From Acholeplasmataceae bacterium UBA2284 (GTDB lineage: Bacteria; Bacillota_I; Bacilli_A; Acholeplasmatales; Acholeplasmataceae): a DNA stretch of 30,940 nt. The stretch lies in the NCBI GenBank assembly GCA_002345705.1, contig DDWO01000004.1, positions 21,113 to 52,052 on the forward strand. The letters run 5' to 3'. Every line of letters begins with the position of its first letter. The stretch's first letter is position 1. The position numbers and the translations under genes are program-made. The notes beneath the pieces were generated by a model that saw only the letters and a program-made list of their open reading frames with translations, made no database searches and was not told the DNA's origin. Positions 7,595-15,754 of this stretch are shown here, in pieces.

Positions 7595-8302
7595 ATGGGA
7601 ACATTAATTAATGTTGGTGCAATCATAGTTGCAAGCTTATTAGGTATCGTCTTAAAAAAAGGTTTACCAGAAAAAATACAAAAGAGCGTCATGTTAGTTT
7701 TAGGACTTGGATTAACAGCACTTGCATTAGGTTGGTTCTTAAAAGACTTTTTAGTAATCAATGAAAATGGTATTAGCACACATAGTGACTTATTGATTAT
7801 TCTTTCCTTAGTCATTGGTGTTTTAATTGGAGAGTGGATTGATATTGACTTAAGACTTAATCGTTGGGCTGAAAATGTTGAGAAGAAGTATAATTTACCT
7901 CCACTGGCAAAGGGTTTTATAGCTGCGACTATTATATTTTGTGTTGGAGCAATGGCTATTGTTGGTTCCATTCAAGATGGATTAAATGGTGATATCACTA
8001 TTTTAGTCATTAAAAGTGCATTAGACTTTATCACAGCGATGATTTTAGCATCAATCCTAGGCATTGGGGTCATCTTTTCTGCAGTAAGCGTGCTTTTATA
8101 CCAAGGAGCAATCACATTGCTTGCTGCAAGTGCTTCTAGTTTTTTAACTACGGACATGATACAAGCTGTTTCAATGGTTGGTAATATCTTGTTAATCGCA
8201 ATAGGAATTAACTTTATGGAGCTTAGAAAAATAAAAGTAGCAAATATGCTGCCTGCAATTTTTATACCAATTATCTATTATTTAATCATTTCACTATTTT
8301 AA
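7595..8302 (+). CDS. DUF554 family membrane protein (YdfK/YqgA-like)
   Basis: A 235-residue polytopic membrane protein of the DUF554 family (B. subtilis YdfK, E. coli YqgA). It begins with the family's characteristic glycine-rich first helix (GTLINVGAIIVASLLGIVLKKG truncated here to its sense) and has the conserved GVLIGEWIDID segment followed by the AMAIVGSIQDGLNGD loop near residues 117-131. About seven hydrophobic segments are visible. AGAGGTG sets ATG 7595. It leads a three-gene unit with DUF1801 (9-nt gap) and a methyltransferase (4-nt overlap). Function is unknown in the family, and the neighbours give no clear hint. Confidence 0.9.
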   Translation: MGTLINVGAIIVASLLGIVLKKGLPEKIQKSVMLVLGLGLTALALGWFLKDFLVINENGISTHSDLLIILSLVIGVLIGEWIDIDLRLNRWAENVEKKYNLPPLAKGFIAATIIFCVGAMAIVGSIQDGLNGDITILVIKSALDFITAMILASILGIGVIFSAVSVLLYQGAITLLAASASSFLTTDMIQAVSMVGNILLIAIGINFMELRKIKVANMLPAIFIPIIYYLIISLF

Positions 8303-8311
8303 GGAGGACAT

Positions 8312-8716
8312 ATGGCTGAATTAAAAACGAAACCTACAGTACTCAGTGTTAATGCATATTTAAATACACTCGATGAGCAAAAAAGAAATGGTTCAAAAAT
8401 ATTAATTAATCTGATGGAAAAAAGTACTGGTGAAAAGCCAGTGATGTGGGGTACATCCATTATTGGATTTGGCAATAGGAAGTATAAATATGAGTCGGGT
8501 AGAGTAATAGATTATTTTCTAATCGGATTTTCAGCTCGTAAAAAAGCAATCACACTCTATTTATCTATTCAAATCAATAGTGAAGATTTTACATTATTAG
8601 GAAAGCACGAAAAGGGTGTTGGATGTCTTTATATTAAAAAACTTGAAGACATCAATTTAGAAGTACTTGCTGAAATAATTCACAAATCAGTAGAAGCATC
8701 TAAAAAGCTATCATGA
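8312..8716 (+). CDS. DUF1801 domain-containing protein
   Basis: A 134-residue soluble protein with the DUF1801/YdhG-like fold. The conserved core MWGTSIIGFGNRKYKYESG (about 46-64) matches the family signature, in which an M-W-G-x4-GFG-xYxY pattern recurs. The N-terminal part (DEQKRNGSKILINLM) is the usual amphipathic helix. AAGGAGGA at 8301-8308 sets the start. It overlaps the following methyltransferase by ATGA (8713-8716). The biochemical role of this family is not established. Confidence 0.88.
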   Translation: MAELKTKPTVLSVNAYLNTLDEQKRNGSKILINLMEKSTGEKPVMWGTSIIGFGNRKYKYESGRVIDYFLIGFSARKKAITLYLSIQINSEDFTLLGKHEKGVGCLYIKKLEDINLEVLAEIIHKSVEASKKLS

Positions 8717-9357
8717 AATGCTTGATCTGTGGAAATGATACAATTTCCTACCCGCATCCAAAATTTGATATGCTTTTTCATGAGTGTGAACATTGCCAGT
8801 TCATCTTCAAGGATGAAAAAAATTATCCATCCGAAGATCTCGAATTTAAAAAATATGAAGAGCATCAAAATGACGACCAAAACCTTGGTTACGTCAACTT
8901 TCTAACGAATTTTATTGACTCGGCAGTCATACCCTATATAAAAAAAGGTAATGCACTTGATTTTGGTAGTGGACCAAATCCTGTGCTTGCGAAAATATTA
9001 GAAAATAATTATTTTTTCAAAGTTGATATTTATGATTATTTTTACGCACCAGATAAAATTTATGAATCAAAAACATATGATTTAATCACATCAACAGAGG
9101 TTGTAGAACACTTAAGAAATCCCCTTCAAGCATTTAAACTATTTTATAAGCATTTAAATCCAAACGGGATTCTAAGTATTTTAACCCTTTTTCATCCAAA
9201 TGATAGGGAAGAACTTTTCAAATGGCACTATATAAGAGATGTAACGCATGTATGCTTTTTTACACCAGTAACCATGAAAAAAGTCGCAGAATTATGTGAA
9301 TTTGAATTAATATCTACAAATCATTATCGATATACAGTATTTAAGAAGACAATTTGA
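8713..9357 (+). CDS. Class I SAM-dependent methyltransferase with N-terminal zinc ribbon
   Basis: A 214-residue protein. The first 28 residues hold a likely zinc ribbon (C3, C6, C25, C28). Next comes a class I Rossmann methyltransferase: motif I ALDFGSGPNPVLAKIL (about 77-92) and a post-core STEVVEHLRNP segment. This pattern (Methyltransf_23 type with an N-terminal CxxC...CxxC) is seen in small-molecule or sugar methyltransferases. It overlaps DUF1801 by 4 nt, so it is probably the third gene of the DUF554 operon. The stop TGA (9355-9357) lies in the loop of the terminator hairpin. The substrate is unknown. Confidence 0.85.
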   Translation: MKCLICGNDTISYPHPKFDMLFHECEHCQFIFKDEKNYPSEDLEFKKYEEHQNDDQNLGYVNFLTNFIDSAVIPYIKKGNALDFGSGPNPVLAKILENNYFFKVDIYDYFYAPDKIYESKTYDLITSTEVVEHLRNPLQAFKLFYKHLNPNGILSILTLFHPNDREELFKWHYIRDVTHVCFFTPVTMKKVAELCEFELISTNHYRYTVFKKTI

Positions 9358-9370
9358 TTGTCTTTTTTTT
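9346..9370 (+). terminator. Intrinsic terminator after the methyltransferase
   Basis: AAGACAAT (9346-9353), 3-nt loop, ATTGTCTT (9357-9364) and a T-run. It overlaps the end of the coding region. Confidence 0.85.
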
Positions 9371-9381
9371 GTTCATTCTTT

Positions 9382-9393
9382 TTCATGTATAAT
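9382..9393 (+). promoter_or_regulatory. Extended -10 promoter element for the SDR gene
   Basis: TTCATGTATAAT, -10 TATAAT at 9388-9393, 28 bp before ATG 9422. The same 12-mer occurs at 3649-3660 and 15062-15073. The -35 region is a T-run without a clear hexamer. Confidence 0.6.
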
Positions 9394-9421
9394 TAAAGTA
9401 TAAAATATTAAGGAGGCCCTT

Positions 9422-10282
9422 ATGAGCAAAGTAGCAGTCGTAACAGGAGCAACTTCAGGAATAGGATATGCAGTTACAGAACTTTTATTAAAAGAAAAAA
9501 TTAATGTCATAGCACTCTCTAGAGATGAAGATAAAGCAAATATAACTAAAGAAAAATTAAAGGAATTCACAAAGGATGTCGAATTGGATTTCATTATAGG
9601 AGATCTTTCAGATAATGAGCAAGCAACCGAAACATCTAAAAAATTCGTAAAATTGATTCAAGATAAATATAAGGGCAAGCTTGATATATTAATGAATATT
9701 GCAGGTCGTGTAACTACTGGTTACCACGAGAATAAAGATGGCAATGAGTTGACGTTTGCAGTCAATCATTTATCTATATTTATCTTGACCTATTATTTAA
9801 CCCCACTTCTGAAAAAATCAGATGATCCTCGTGTATTAGTGGTTAGCTCATTATCTCATTATCGAGCATCGATCAATTGGGATAATATTCAAAGTAAAAA
9901 TATGTATAACATTCTAAAGTCATATAAAAGATCGAAATTATATAATGTCTTCTTTGTTAAGGAATATGCTAGAAGATTTGAGTCAATTCCAATATTTGCA
10001 ATCGATCCGGGTTTAGTTAGAACAAACATCGGTGCGAAAAATACTTCAGGACTTGCAAGAATAGCATGGAAGCTTAGAAGTAGTACAGGAACAAATATCT
10101 ATTACCCTGCACGTTTTATGATTGATGTTTCAACAAAGGAAGCATATAAAGCATTATCAGGCAATTATATTAAAAAAGGAAAACCAGTCAAATCTAACCC
10201 GGTTACCTACAATGCAGATCATGGTAGAAGACTATGGGAATATACTGAAGAATTAACACATATTTCATTGAATAATCAATAA
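9422..10282 (+). CDS. Short-chain dehydrogenase/reductase (retinol dehydrogenase-like)
   Basis: A 286-residue NAD(P)-dependent classical SDR. The cofactor site is T8-G9-A-T-S-G13-I-G15, NIAG sits at 92-95, the catalytic serine is at about 143 (VVSSLSHY), and Y168-K-R-S-K172 provides the YxxxK pair. After it comes PGLVRTNIG, the usual cofactor-loop motif. The sequence most resembles the broad retinol/protochlorophyllide-type SDR group, a poor guide to substrate. AGGAGG at 9411-9416 sets the start. It is apparently monocistronic: a promoter lies ahead and the next gene has its own extended -10 element. Confidence 0.9.
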   Translation: MSKVAVVTGATSGIGYAVTELLLKEKINVIALSRDEDKANITKEKLKEFTKDVELDFIIGDLSDNEQATETSKKFVKLIQDKYKGKLDILMNIAGRVTTGYHENKDGNELTFAVNHLSIFILTYYLTPLLKKSDDPRVLVVSSLSHYRASINWDNIQSKNMYNILKSYKRSKLYNVFFVKEYARRFESIPIFAIDPGLVRTNIGAKNTSGLARIAWKLRSSTGTNIYYPARFMIDVSTKEAYKALSGNYIKKGKPVKSNPVTYNADHGRRLWEYTEELTHISLNNQ

Positions 10283-10310
10283 TTATTTACATCTTTTTTT
10301 GATTTCTTTT

Positions 10311-10319
10311 TGGTATAAT
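10311..10319 (+). promoter_or_regulatory. Extended -10 promoter for the U32 gene
   Basis: TGGTATAAT (TGnTATAAT) at 10311-10319, 31 bp before the TTG start; the -35 is weak. Confidence 0.55.
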
Positions 10320-10349
10320 GTTAGTTGTCGAACTTGAGGTGACAACCAT

Positions 10350-12671
10350 TTGAAAACTATTGAATTATTAGCCCCATCAGGGAGTAAGGAATCACTCATT
10401 GGAGCTATAAATGCTGGAGCAAATGCTATTTATCTAGCAGGTAAAAGATTTGGTGCTAGAGCATATGCAGCGAATTTTGAAGAGGATGAAATAAAAAGTC
10501 TAATACGCTACGCACATTTGCGTGGTGTTTTTGTGTATATCGCAATCAACACATTGATTTTTAACGATGAAATTGAAGATTTATTAGCTTATACAGACTT
10601 TTTAGTCAATCAAGATGTTGATGCATTTATCGTTGCTGATTTAGGAATGATTTCACTATTAACAAAAAGATATCCTCATATAGAAATTCACGCATCCACT
10701 CAAGTGAACACACACAATATCCATCAGGTAAAATTTCTAAAAGAATTAGGTGTAAAAAGAATTGTTTTAGCAAGAGAAACATCCATAGATGTGATTAAGC
10801 AAATCAAGAAAAATGTCGATATTGAAATCGAAGTCTTTGTTCATGGAGCACTTTGTGTATGCTACTCAGGAAATTGCTTAATGAGTTCGATGATTGGTGG
10901 AAGATCAGGTAATCGCGGAGAATGCGCACAGCCATGTCGTCTTCCCTATAAGCTTTATAAGGGACCTCAAGTGGTTTCAGATGAATCCTATCTACTATCA
11001 ACTAAGGATTTAATGACCCTAGAGTATGTCGATCAATTAATTGATGCAGGCGTTGACTCCTTTAAAATTGAAGGAAGAATGAGAAAGCCTGAATATGTTA
11101 TTCAAGCAGTTTTATCCTACAAAAAAGCGATTCAAGCCTATCAAGAGCGCAAAGTCATTTTATTGAGTAATGAGATTTTAAAGCTTAAAAAAGTGTTTAA
11201 CCGAGAATATACCAAAGGCTATATATTCAACGAAAAACCTAATGATATAAATAATGATTATCGACCTAATCACTTAGGAGTTGAACTTGGAACAGTTATC
11301 GATTATAGAGATAATAAAGCCATTATTCAGTTAACAGATACCTTAGAAATCAATGATGGATATCGAATCATAGGTAAAAAGGATTATGGCAATACAGTAT
11401 CAAGAATTATCAAGGGTGATGCTATGGTTAAAAAAGCATTTCCTAATGATGTTATCAAATTGGATGTAACAGAGAAGATAGAAGTTGGCTCTAAAGTACT
11501 GAAGACGTTGGATGCTGACTTGGAATCTAGTCTATCTATATATCTAGATGAAAATTATAAAACAATACCCCTTAAGGGTGAGGTTTATGCATTTTCAGGT
11601 GATTATTTAAAAATAGATTTAAGCGATTCGAATTATTCTGTTTCACTTACATCTGAGAAAAAGTTAGAAAAAGCATCAAATGTTGCAGTACCAAAGGATC
11701 AAATAATAGATCAGATATCTAAGCTTGGAAACACACCATTCTATTTTGAAGAGCTCATCGTAGATACAGATAATATCTCCTTTATCCCAATTAAAACTAT
11801 GAATGAGCTAAGAAGACAAGCAATCGATGAAATAAAATTACTTCGTGAAATGAATCGAAGAGAACATCAAATCATTTTAGCACAAGAAAAAGCTATGGAA
11901 AGTAAGCCTAATCCATTTGATTTGGTTGTAAAAGTTACAACAAAAGACCAATATGATGAAGCGATTAAACAAGGAATTGAAACCATTTATTACGAGGATA
12001 TTTTAGATATTAAAAATAAGAATGAGCATATCATTAAGGTTAAAAAGAGAATTCAGCAGCATGGAAGTAACCTCATTACTGAGCCATCAGTCATCCATGA
12101 GGTGGGTAGCTTAATGGAAAATCCTAATCATTATCCTTTAATTACTGGTGAGTTTTTTAACGTGACTAACATTTACTCTGCAAATCTACTTTTTCAACAT
12201 AGTGCAAAAAGAGTGACATTATCTCCTGAGCTATCTAAGTCAAGACTTAATGAATTTGTTGACTTATTTAAAAAACAATTTAATTATCATCCAAATTTAG
12301 AGCTTGTAGTTTATGGCAGAGTAGATTTAATGATTTCAAAATATTGCCCAATTGCTAAGACCTTTAAAACTAAGCAAGACTGTCATTTATGTGAAATCAA
12401 TCAGTATTATCTTGAGGATCGGATGAAGTCTAAATTTCCTTTGATTAATGATGGCAACTGCAATATAAGAATACTCAATCATAAACCTCTTAACCTACTG
12501 GAGTACATTTTAGAAATTAAACAATCTGGTGTTGAAAAGATTAGAATCGATTTTACAACTGAAAGAAAAGAAGAAGTCCGAGAAGTGATTCAAAGCTTTA
12601 AAAAAGCAATGCTTGGCGAATATATTAAACCGAATCCAAAAATGATCACCTACGGAAGATTTTTGAATTAA
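10350..12671 (+). CDS. U32 family protein (RlhA-like, with C-terminal DUF3656-like region)
   Basis: A 773-residue protein of the peptidase U32 family, most of whose characterised members are RNA or quinone hydroxylation proteins rather than peptidases. The N-terminus has the TIM-barrel opening LLAPSGSKESLIGAINAGA, and the family signature E-x-F-x-HGALCVCYSGNC spans about 161-176, with C169, C176, C192 and C196 as candidate Fe-S ligands. The length and the extra C-terminal region (about 390-770, with a CHLC motif) resemble the long RlhA-type form linked to 23S rRNA C2501 hydroxylation. Start: TTG 10350, since no ATG or GTG with a ribosome-binding site is available; GAGGTG is at 10335-10340. 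It ends at a bidirectional terminator. The exact RNA target is inference from family. Confidence 0.88.
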   Translation: MKTIELLAPSGSKESLIGAINAGANAIYLAGKRFGARAYAANFEEDEIKSLIRYAHLRGVFVYIAINTLIFNDEIEDLLAYTDFLVNQDVDAFIVADLGMISLLTKRYPHIEIHASTQVNTHNIHQVKFLKELGVKRIVLARETSIDVIKQIKKNVDIEIEVFVHGALCVCYSGNCLMSSMIGGRSGNRGECAQPCRLPYKLYKGPQVVSDESYLLSTKDLMTLEYVDQLIDAGVDSFKIEGRMRKPEYVIQAVLSYKKAIQAYQERKVILLSNEILKLKKVFNREYTKGYIFNEKPNDINNDYRPNHLGVELGTVIDYRDNKAIIQLTDTLEINDGYRIIGKKDYGNTVSRIIKGDAMVKKAFPNDVIKLDVTEKIEVGSKVLKTLDADLESSLSIYLDENYKTIPLKGEVYAFSGDYLKIDLSDSNYSVSLTSEKKLEKASNVAVPKDQIIDQISKLGNTPFYFEELIVDTDNISFIPIKTMNELRRQAIDEIKLLREMNRREHQIILAQEKAMESKPNPFDLVVKVTTKDQYDEAIKQGIETIYYEDILDIKNKNEHIIKVKKRIQQHGSNLITEPSVIHEVGSLMENPNHYPLITGEFFNVTNIYSANLLFQHSAKRVTLSPELSKSRLNEFVDLFKKQFNYHPNLELVVYGRVDLMISKYCPIAKTFKTKQDCHLCEINQYYLEDRMKSKFPLINDGNCNIRILNHKPLNLLEYILEIKQSGVEKIRIDFTTERKEEVREVIQSFKKAMLGEYIKPNPKMITYGRFLN

Positions 12672-12679
12672 TCGAAAAA

Positions 12680-12713
12680 AAAAGGAATGATTCCAGTGGA
12701 TATCATTCCTTTT
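12680..12713. terminator. Bidirectional terminator between the U32 and CDGSH genes
   Basis: AAAAGGAATGAT (12680-12691), 10-nt loop, ATCATTCCTTTT (12702-12713). A-run and T-run flanks allow it to serve both convergent genes; the minus-strand stop (12712-12714) is at its edge. Confidence 0.88.
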
Positions 12714-13011
12714 AAAGTATTTTGTGTGTACCATCACAATATGGTTTTGATTTCGACTTTTTACAGCCACAAAGATAATAAAATCCATCTCTTTCAACCG
12801 CAAACCCAAGTGGATTCGTTCCTGATCCGCGATGGGATCGATTATCACACATTGGTTGATAATCACTTTTTCCACAGTTACAATACATATACTTTTGAAT
12901 TTCCTTTAATTCAATTCTATATGGGCTATTTCGTGATGTCAGCTTGGTCCCCATCCAAATCACCGTCCCGTTCTTTATTATCATTATATCGTTTAAATTG
13001 TTAAAAAACAA
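12712..13011 (-). CDS. Small CDGSH iron-sulfur domain protein (two motifs)
   Basis: Up to 99 residues, with two CDGSH-type zinc-finger-like [2Fe-2S] sites: CNCGKSDYQPMCDNRSH (about 44-60) and CGCKKSKSKPYCDGTH near the C-terminus. Each gives the 3-Cys/1-His ligand set. MitoNEET-like proteins of this kind carry labile clusters used in electron transfer or cluster donation. The start is uncertain: TTG 13011 with a weak AAAGG is the longest form, while ATG codons 10 and 20 (12984 and 12954) are alternatives. A TATAAT on the minus strand lies inside the first codons of the long form, which hints that a shorter protein may be the real one. It is convergent with the U32 gene and divergent from the nucleotidyltransferase gene. 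Confidence 0.8.
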   Translation of the reverse strand: MFFNNLNDIMIIKNGTVIWMGTKLTSRNSPYRIELKEIQKYMYCNCGKSDYQPMCDNRSHRGSGTNPLGFAVERDGFYYLCGCKKSKSKPYCDGTHKIL

Positions 13012-13055
13012 TGAGCCTTTAACTATTCAATCTTTTAGTTTCAATGTTTTTCACA

Positions 13056-13061
13056 TATAAT
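13056..13061 (+). promoter_or_regulatory. -10 element for the nucleotidyltransferase gene
   Basis: TATAAT at 13056-13061 preceded by TTTTTCACA, similar to the other promoters here. TSS about 13068, giving a very short leader starting at the AGGAG. Confidence 0.5.
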
Positions 13062-13081
13062 GTTATTAGGAGATGATTCTT

Positions 13082-13873
13082 TTGAATAAAAATAGATTAT
13101 TAACAAGACTAAATGAAATTTCTAAATCCATCTCAACTAGAGAACATACGATTGCTTTATTAGGTTTGGGGTCTGTTGGAGTTGAGTTGGACAGACTTGA
13201 TCAATACTCCGATCTTGATTTTTTTCTAATTGTAGAAGATGAAGTGAAGGAAAGCTTTATTGAAGATTTATCCTGGCTTGAGGAAGCACATCCTTTAGCC
13301 TATGCATTTAAAAATTCAGACGATGGTTATAAGATTTTGTTTGAGGATGGAATTTACGGAGAATATGCAGTATTTGGCAAAAATGAAATCGATCAAGTAA
13401 CACAGGCTGAAGGAAGAATCGTTTGGATAAATCCAAATTATAATCTTCCTACACTGACAAAAACTAAAGGAAATATTCCCAAATTAAAGAAGGAAAATAT
13501 TGAATTTAGAATCAATGAAGCATTGACTAATATTTATGTTGGATTGCTTCGTGCCTTAAGGGGAGAAAAGCTTTCCGCATATCGTTTTATTGAGACCTAT
13601 GCCTTCAACAATCTATTAGGTATTATCCATCATTTTGAGAAAGAAAATCCAATTCATGAGGATTTATTTAATATTGAAAGAAGATTTGAGTTTCATTATC
13701 CAGAAATGAAAAAGCATTTAGAAACCATGCTTTCTGGATATAATCATTTGGCACAATCTGCAAAATCGATTTTATCCTATACTTCAAATATCTATGATAT
13801 CAATCCAGCCTTAAAGCATGAGATTGAAATACTTATCACCAAGCTACAAAAAGAGGAATTATCAAAAAAATAA
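13082..13873 (+). CDS. Nucleotidyltransferase-fold protein, LnuB-like
   Basis: A 263-residue protein with the DNA polymerase beta-like nucleotidyltransferase signature: G30-S31 followed by D44-L-D46 in GLGSVGVELDRLDQYSDLDFFLI. A helical C-terminal region follows. The arrangement, with a DQYSD motif and an EYAVF segment, resembles LnuB/LnuF-type lincosamide nucleotidyltransferases, but many such proteins have other substrates and resistance should not be assumed. Start: AGGAG at 13068-13072 directly abuts ATG 13073, too close to use, whereas TTG 13082 is nine bases away and preferred. It is followed 18 nt later by the PI-PLC-like gene. Metal binding by D44/D46 and transfer of a nucleotide to a small molecule is the family-level expectation. 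Confidence 0.75.
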   Translation: MNKNRLLTRLNEISKSISTREHTIALLGLGSVGVELDRLDQYSDLDFFLIVEDEVKESFIEDLSWLEEAHPLAYAFKNSDDGYKILFEDGIYGEYAVFGKNEIDQVTQAEGRIVWINPNYNLPTLTKTKGNIPKLKKENIEFRINEALTNIYVGLLRALRGEKLSAYRFIETYAFNNLLGIIHHFEKENPIHEDLFNIERRFEFHYPEMKKHLETMLSGYNHLAQSAKSILSYTSNIYDINPALKHEIEILITKLQKEELSKK

Positions 13874-13891
13874 GAAAAAGAGGTTAAATTG

Positions 13892-14989
13892 ATGATTAAA
13901 GCGATAAAAATACTATTAATAGCTGTATTATCCGTAATTGTTTTATTTGTTTTAATTGTTTTTAGATTGTTTGCTATTAAATTATATGACTCCAGTGTTC
14001 AAAATGCTCATATGCGTACACTCAAATCATATTATCAAAGTGAAAATTTCGAACCAGTTGATGAAACAGAGTTTGTAAATTTCAGTTTAACCGATACATC
14101 AATTAAGCTTAACGAAATTCAAATGCTTGCTACACATAATAGCTATAAAAAAACTGGCTCTGATATTGGTAGATTTTTTGTAGGTCTAGGAGATTCATTT
14201 GAGGAAGCAAGAGCACTTAAGTATGGATATAAAAATTTAACCGATCAATTTGAAGCGGGTGTCAGAAGCATGGAATTTGATCTAAGACTTAGAAAAACCC
14301 AATTTGTATTAACCCATGTTCCACTGGTAGATAATAGCAGTGTTGCTCCAGATTTTTCTCAAGCACTAGAGGAAATTGCACTCTTTTCCTCAAATCATCC
14401 CAATCATATTCCCATTATTATCTTGATGGAAATCAAGGATGATTGGATGATTCTAGATCACGCACTTCAAGTTATTGAATCAGAGGATTTAGAGAATCTT
14501 AATCTACTTTTAGTTGATAAATTAGGTGATCAGCTTTTTACTCCTCAAATGATGATGGAGACTGGAAAGACCTTGAAGGAAACTATACAGACAACTGGAT
14601 GGCCAACCGTGAATTCTTTATTAGGAAAAGTCATATTTGTCCTACATCCTGGTAACTTTACAGATATGTATTATGAACTCGATGAATCACTTGCGACACA
14701 GCCTATGTTTATCGGGTCATATGCAAGTGGAGTTAATCAAGACTATGCATCATTTATTGTCAATAACAATCCTTCAGTAGCAGAAATTGCACCATTAATT
14801 CAAGCAAACTTCATCGTAAGAACTAGAATTGATTCCAATCTAGTATTCAATCAAGCTGATTTTGATCAAGCAATTTTAAGCGGTGCGCAAATTTTAACCT
14901 CTGATTTTCTCATTGGTAGAAAAGATATTAAGGCATCTGATGTCATTTATTTTGATGATAATAAAATGATTATTCGAAAAAATTCTTAA
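13892..14989 (+). CDS. Membrane-anchored PI-PLC-like phosphodiesterase
   Basis: A 365-residue protein with one N-terminal transmembrane helix (about 5-27) and an extracytoplasmic domain of the PLC-like phosphodiesterase superfamily, resembling the Ca2+-dependent phosphoinositide-specific phospholipase C (PI-PLC-C1) group. Visible active-site elements: T81-H82-N83-S-Y, E128-x-D130 (MEFDLRL) and H142 (LTHVP), the two histidines and acidic metal ligands expected of the fold. ATG 13892 is chosen because AAAGAGG is eight bases upstream; TTG 13889 is also possible. It probably forms an operon with the preceding nucleotidyltransferase. The next gene, PgpA-like, is also a phospholipid-type enzyme but has its own promoter. 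The substrate in a bacterium, glycerophospholipid or inositol lipid, is unknown. Confidence 0.78.
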   Translation: MIKAIKILLIAVLSVIVLFVLIVFRLFAIKLYDSSVQNAHMRTLKSYYQSENFEPVDETEFVNFSLTDTSIKLNEIQMLATHNSYKKTGSDIGRFFVGLGDSFEEARALKYGYKNLTDQFEAGVRSMEFDLRLRKTQFVLTHVPLVDNSSVAPDFSQALEEIALFSSNHPNHIPIIILMEIKDDWMILDHALQVIESEDLENLNLLLVDKLGDQLFTPQMMMETGKTLKETIQTTGWPTVNSLLGKVIFVLHPGNFTDMYYELDESLATQPMFIGSYASGVNQDYASFIVNNNPSVAEIAPLIQANFIVRTRIDSNLVFNQADFDQAILSGAQILTSDFLIGRKDIKASDVIYFDDNKMIIRKNS

Positions 14990-15045
14990 TTTCATCAACT
15001 TTTTCGATAAATTTCATTTTGTTGATTGAATCGAACACCAAGCGT

Positions 15046-15073
15046 TTGCTATTACAGACTATTCATGTATAAT
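15046..15073 (+). promoter_or_regulatory. Promoter of the PgpA-like gene
   Basis: -35-like TTGCTA (15046-15051), 16-bp spacer, -10 TATAAT (15068-15073) in the TTCATGTATAAT element. Confidence 0.6.
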
Positions 15074-15116
15074 AGAAAATACACTATATCGATTGAATAA
15101 AAAAGGAGTATATATT

Positions 15117-15635
15117 ATGAGCGTATTGTACAAAGAAGAAAATAGATTGAATGATGTTCAACAATATGAAATTGTAGTTAAAATGTTGCAGGAAAGAGGA
15201 GTCATGCTAGAAGACATGGCACAAATCACACTAGATTTGCAAATCAAGTATTTGCCTTCCCTATCATTTGATTTATGCTTAGAGCATGTCAAAAGAGTTG
15301 TAATGAAAAGAGAAGTTCAAAATGCAGTTTTAACAGGTCTTGAGCTTGATATTTTAGCAGAAAAAGGTTTATTATCTGAACCTCTTTCATCTATGCTATT
15401 AAATGATTATGGCCTATATGGTATTGATGAGATTCTTGCACTAGCAATTGTTAATGTTTATGGTTCAATCGGATTTACCAATTTTGGATTTGTAGACAAG
15501 ACAAAACCTGGGATTATTGGAAAACTTGATGAAGCAGGAAAAAAACCTGGAGTATGCAATACATTTCTTGATGACATTGTTGGAGCGATAGCAGCTGCAG
15601 CAGCAAGTTCAATAGCACATCGATTCGCAACTTAA
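15117..15635 (+). CDS. Phosphatidylglycerophosphatase A-like protein (YutG-type)
   Basis: A 172-residue protein of the PgpA family (PF04608), in the Gram-positive YutG-type form. Recognisable segments: ALAIVNVYGSIGFTNFGFVDKTKPG and a conserved FLDDIVGAIAAA near the C-terminus, which carries the family's acidic metal ligands. PgpA enzymes dephosphorylate phosphatidylglycerophosphate to give phosphatidylglycerol; for the YutG branch this is less certain. ATG 15117 has AAAAGGAG upstream; the frame extends back to 15093 without a better site. It is a single-gene transcription unit with a good promoter and terminator. There is no long hydrophobic helix, only the Ala-rich C-terminal one. Confidence 0.82.
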   Translation: MSVLYKEENRLNDVQQYEIVVKMLQERGVMLEDMAQITLDLQIKYLPSLSFDLCLEHVKRVVMKREVQNAVLTGLELDILAEKGLLSEPLSSMLLNDYGLYGIDEILALAIVNVYGSIGFTNFGFVDKTKPGIIGKLDEAGKKPGVCNTFLDDIVGAIAAAAASSIAHRFAT

Positions 15636-15658
15636 ATGAGGGAATCCTCATTTTTTTT
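15636..15658 (+). terminator. Intrinsic terminator after the PgpA-like gene
   Basis: ATGAGG (15636-15641), GAAT loop, CCTCAT (15646-15651) and eight T from 15651. Confidence 0.9.
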
Positions 15659-15713
15659 ATAGGTTCATAGCATTTAAAATCTAAAGTTCATCAATGAATT
15701 TTGATATCTGCGA

Positions 15714-15719
15714 TATAAT
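15714..15719 (+). promoter_or_regulatory. -10 element for the hybrid kinase gene
   Basis: TATAAT at 15714-15719, 36 bp before GTG 15755; no clear -35. A short palindrome TTCATCAATGAA (15687-15698) lies in the -35 region. Confidence 0.4.
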
Positions 15720-15754
15720 AAGAATAGACGGATACATAAAAGAGGAGTTTTGAT

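Noticed and set aside
7591..7971. 126-codon antisense frame inside the DUF554 gene
   Set aside because: Shadow of a membrane protein gene; it starts and ends without regulatory signals.
12687..13004. 105-codon plus-strand frame antisense to the CDGSH gene
   Set aside because: No ribosome-binding site, no family resemblance, and the opposite frame has two complete CDGSH motifs.
13082..13873. Lincosamide resistance gene
   Set aside because: Only the general nucleotidyltransferase fold and a DQYSD resemblance are visible; distant similarity does not support a drug substrate.
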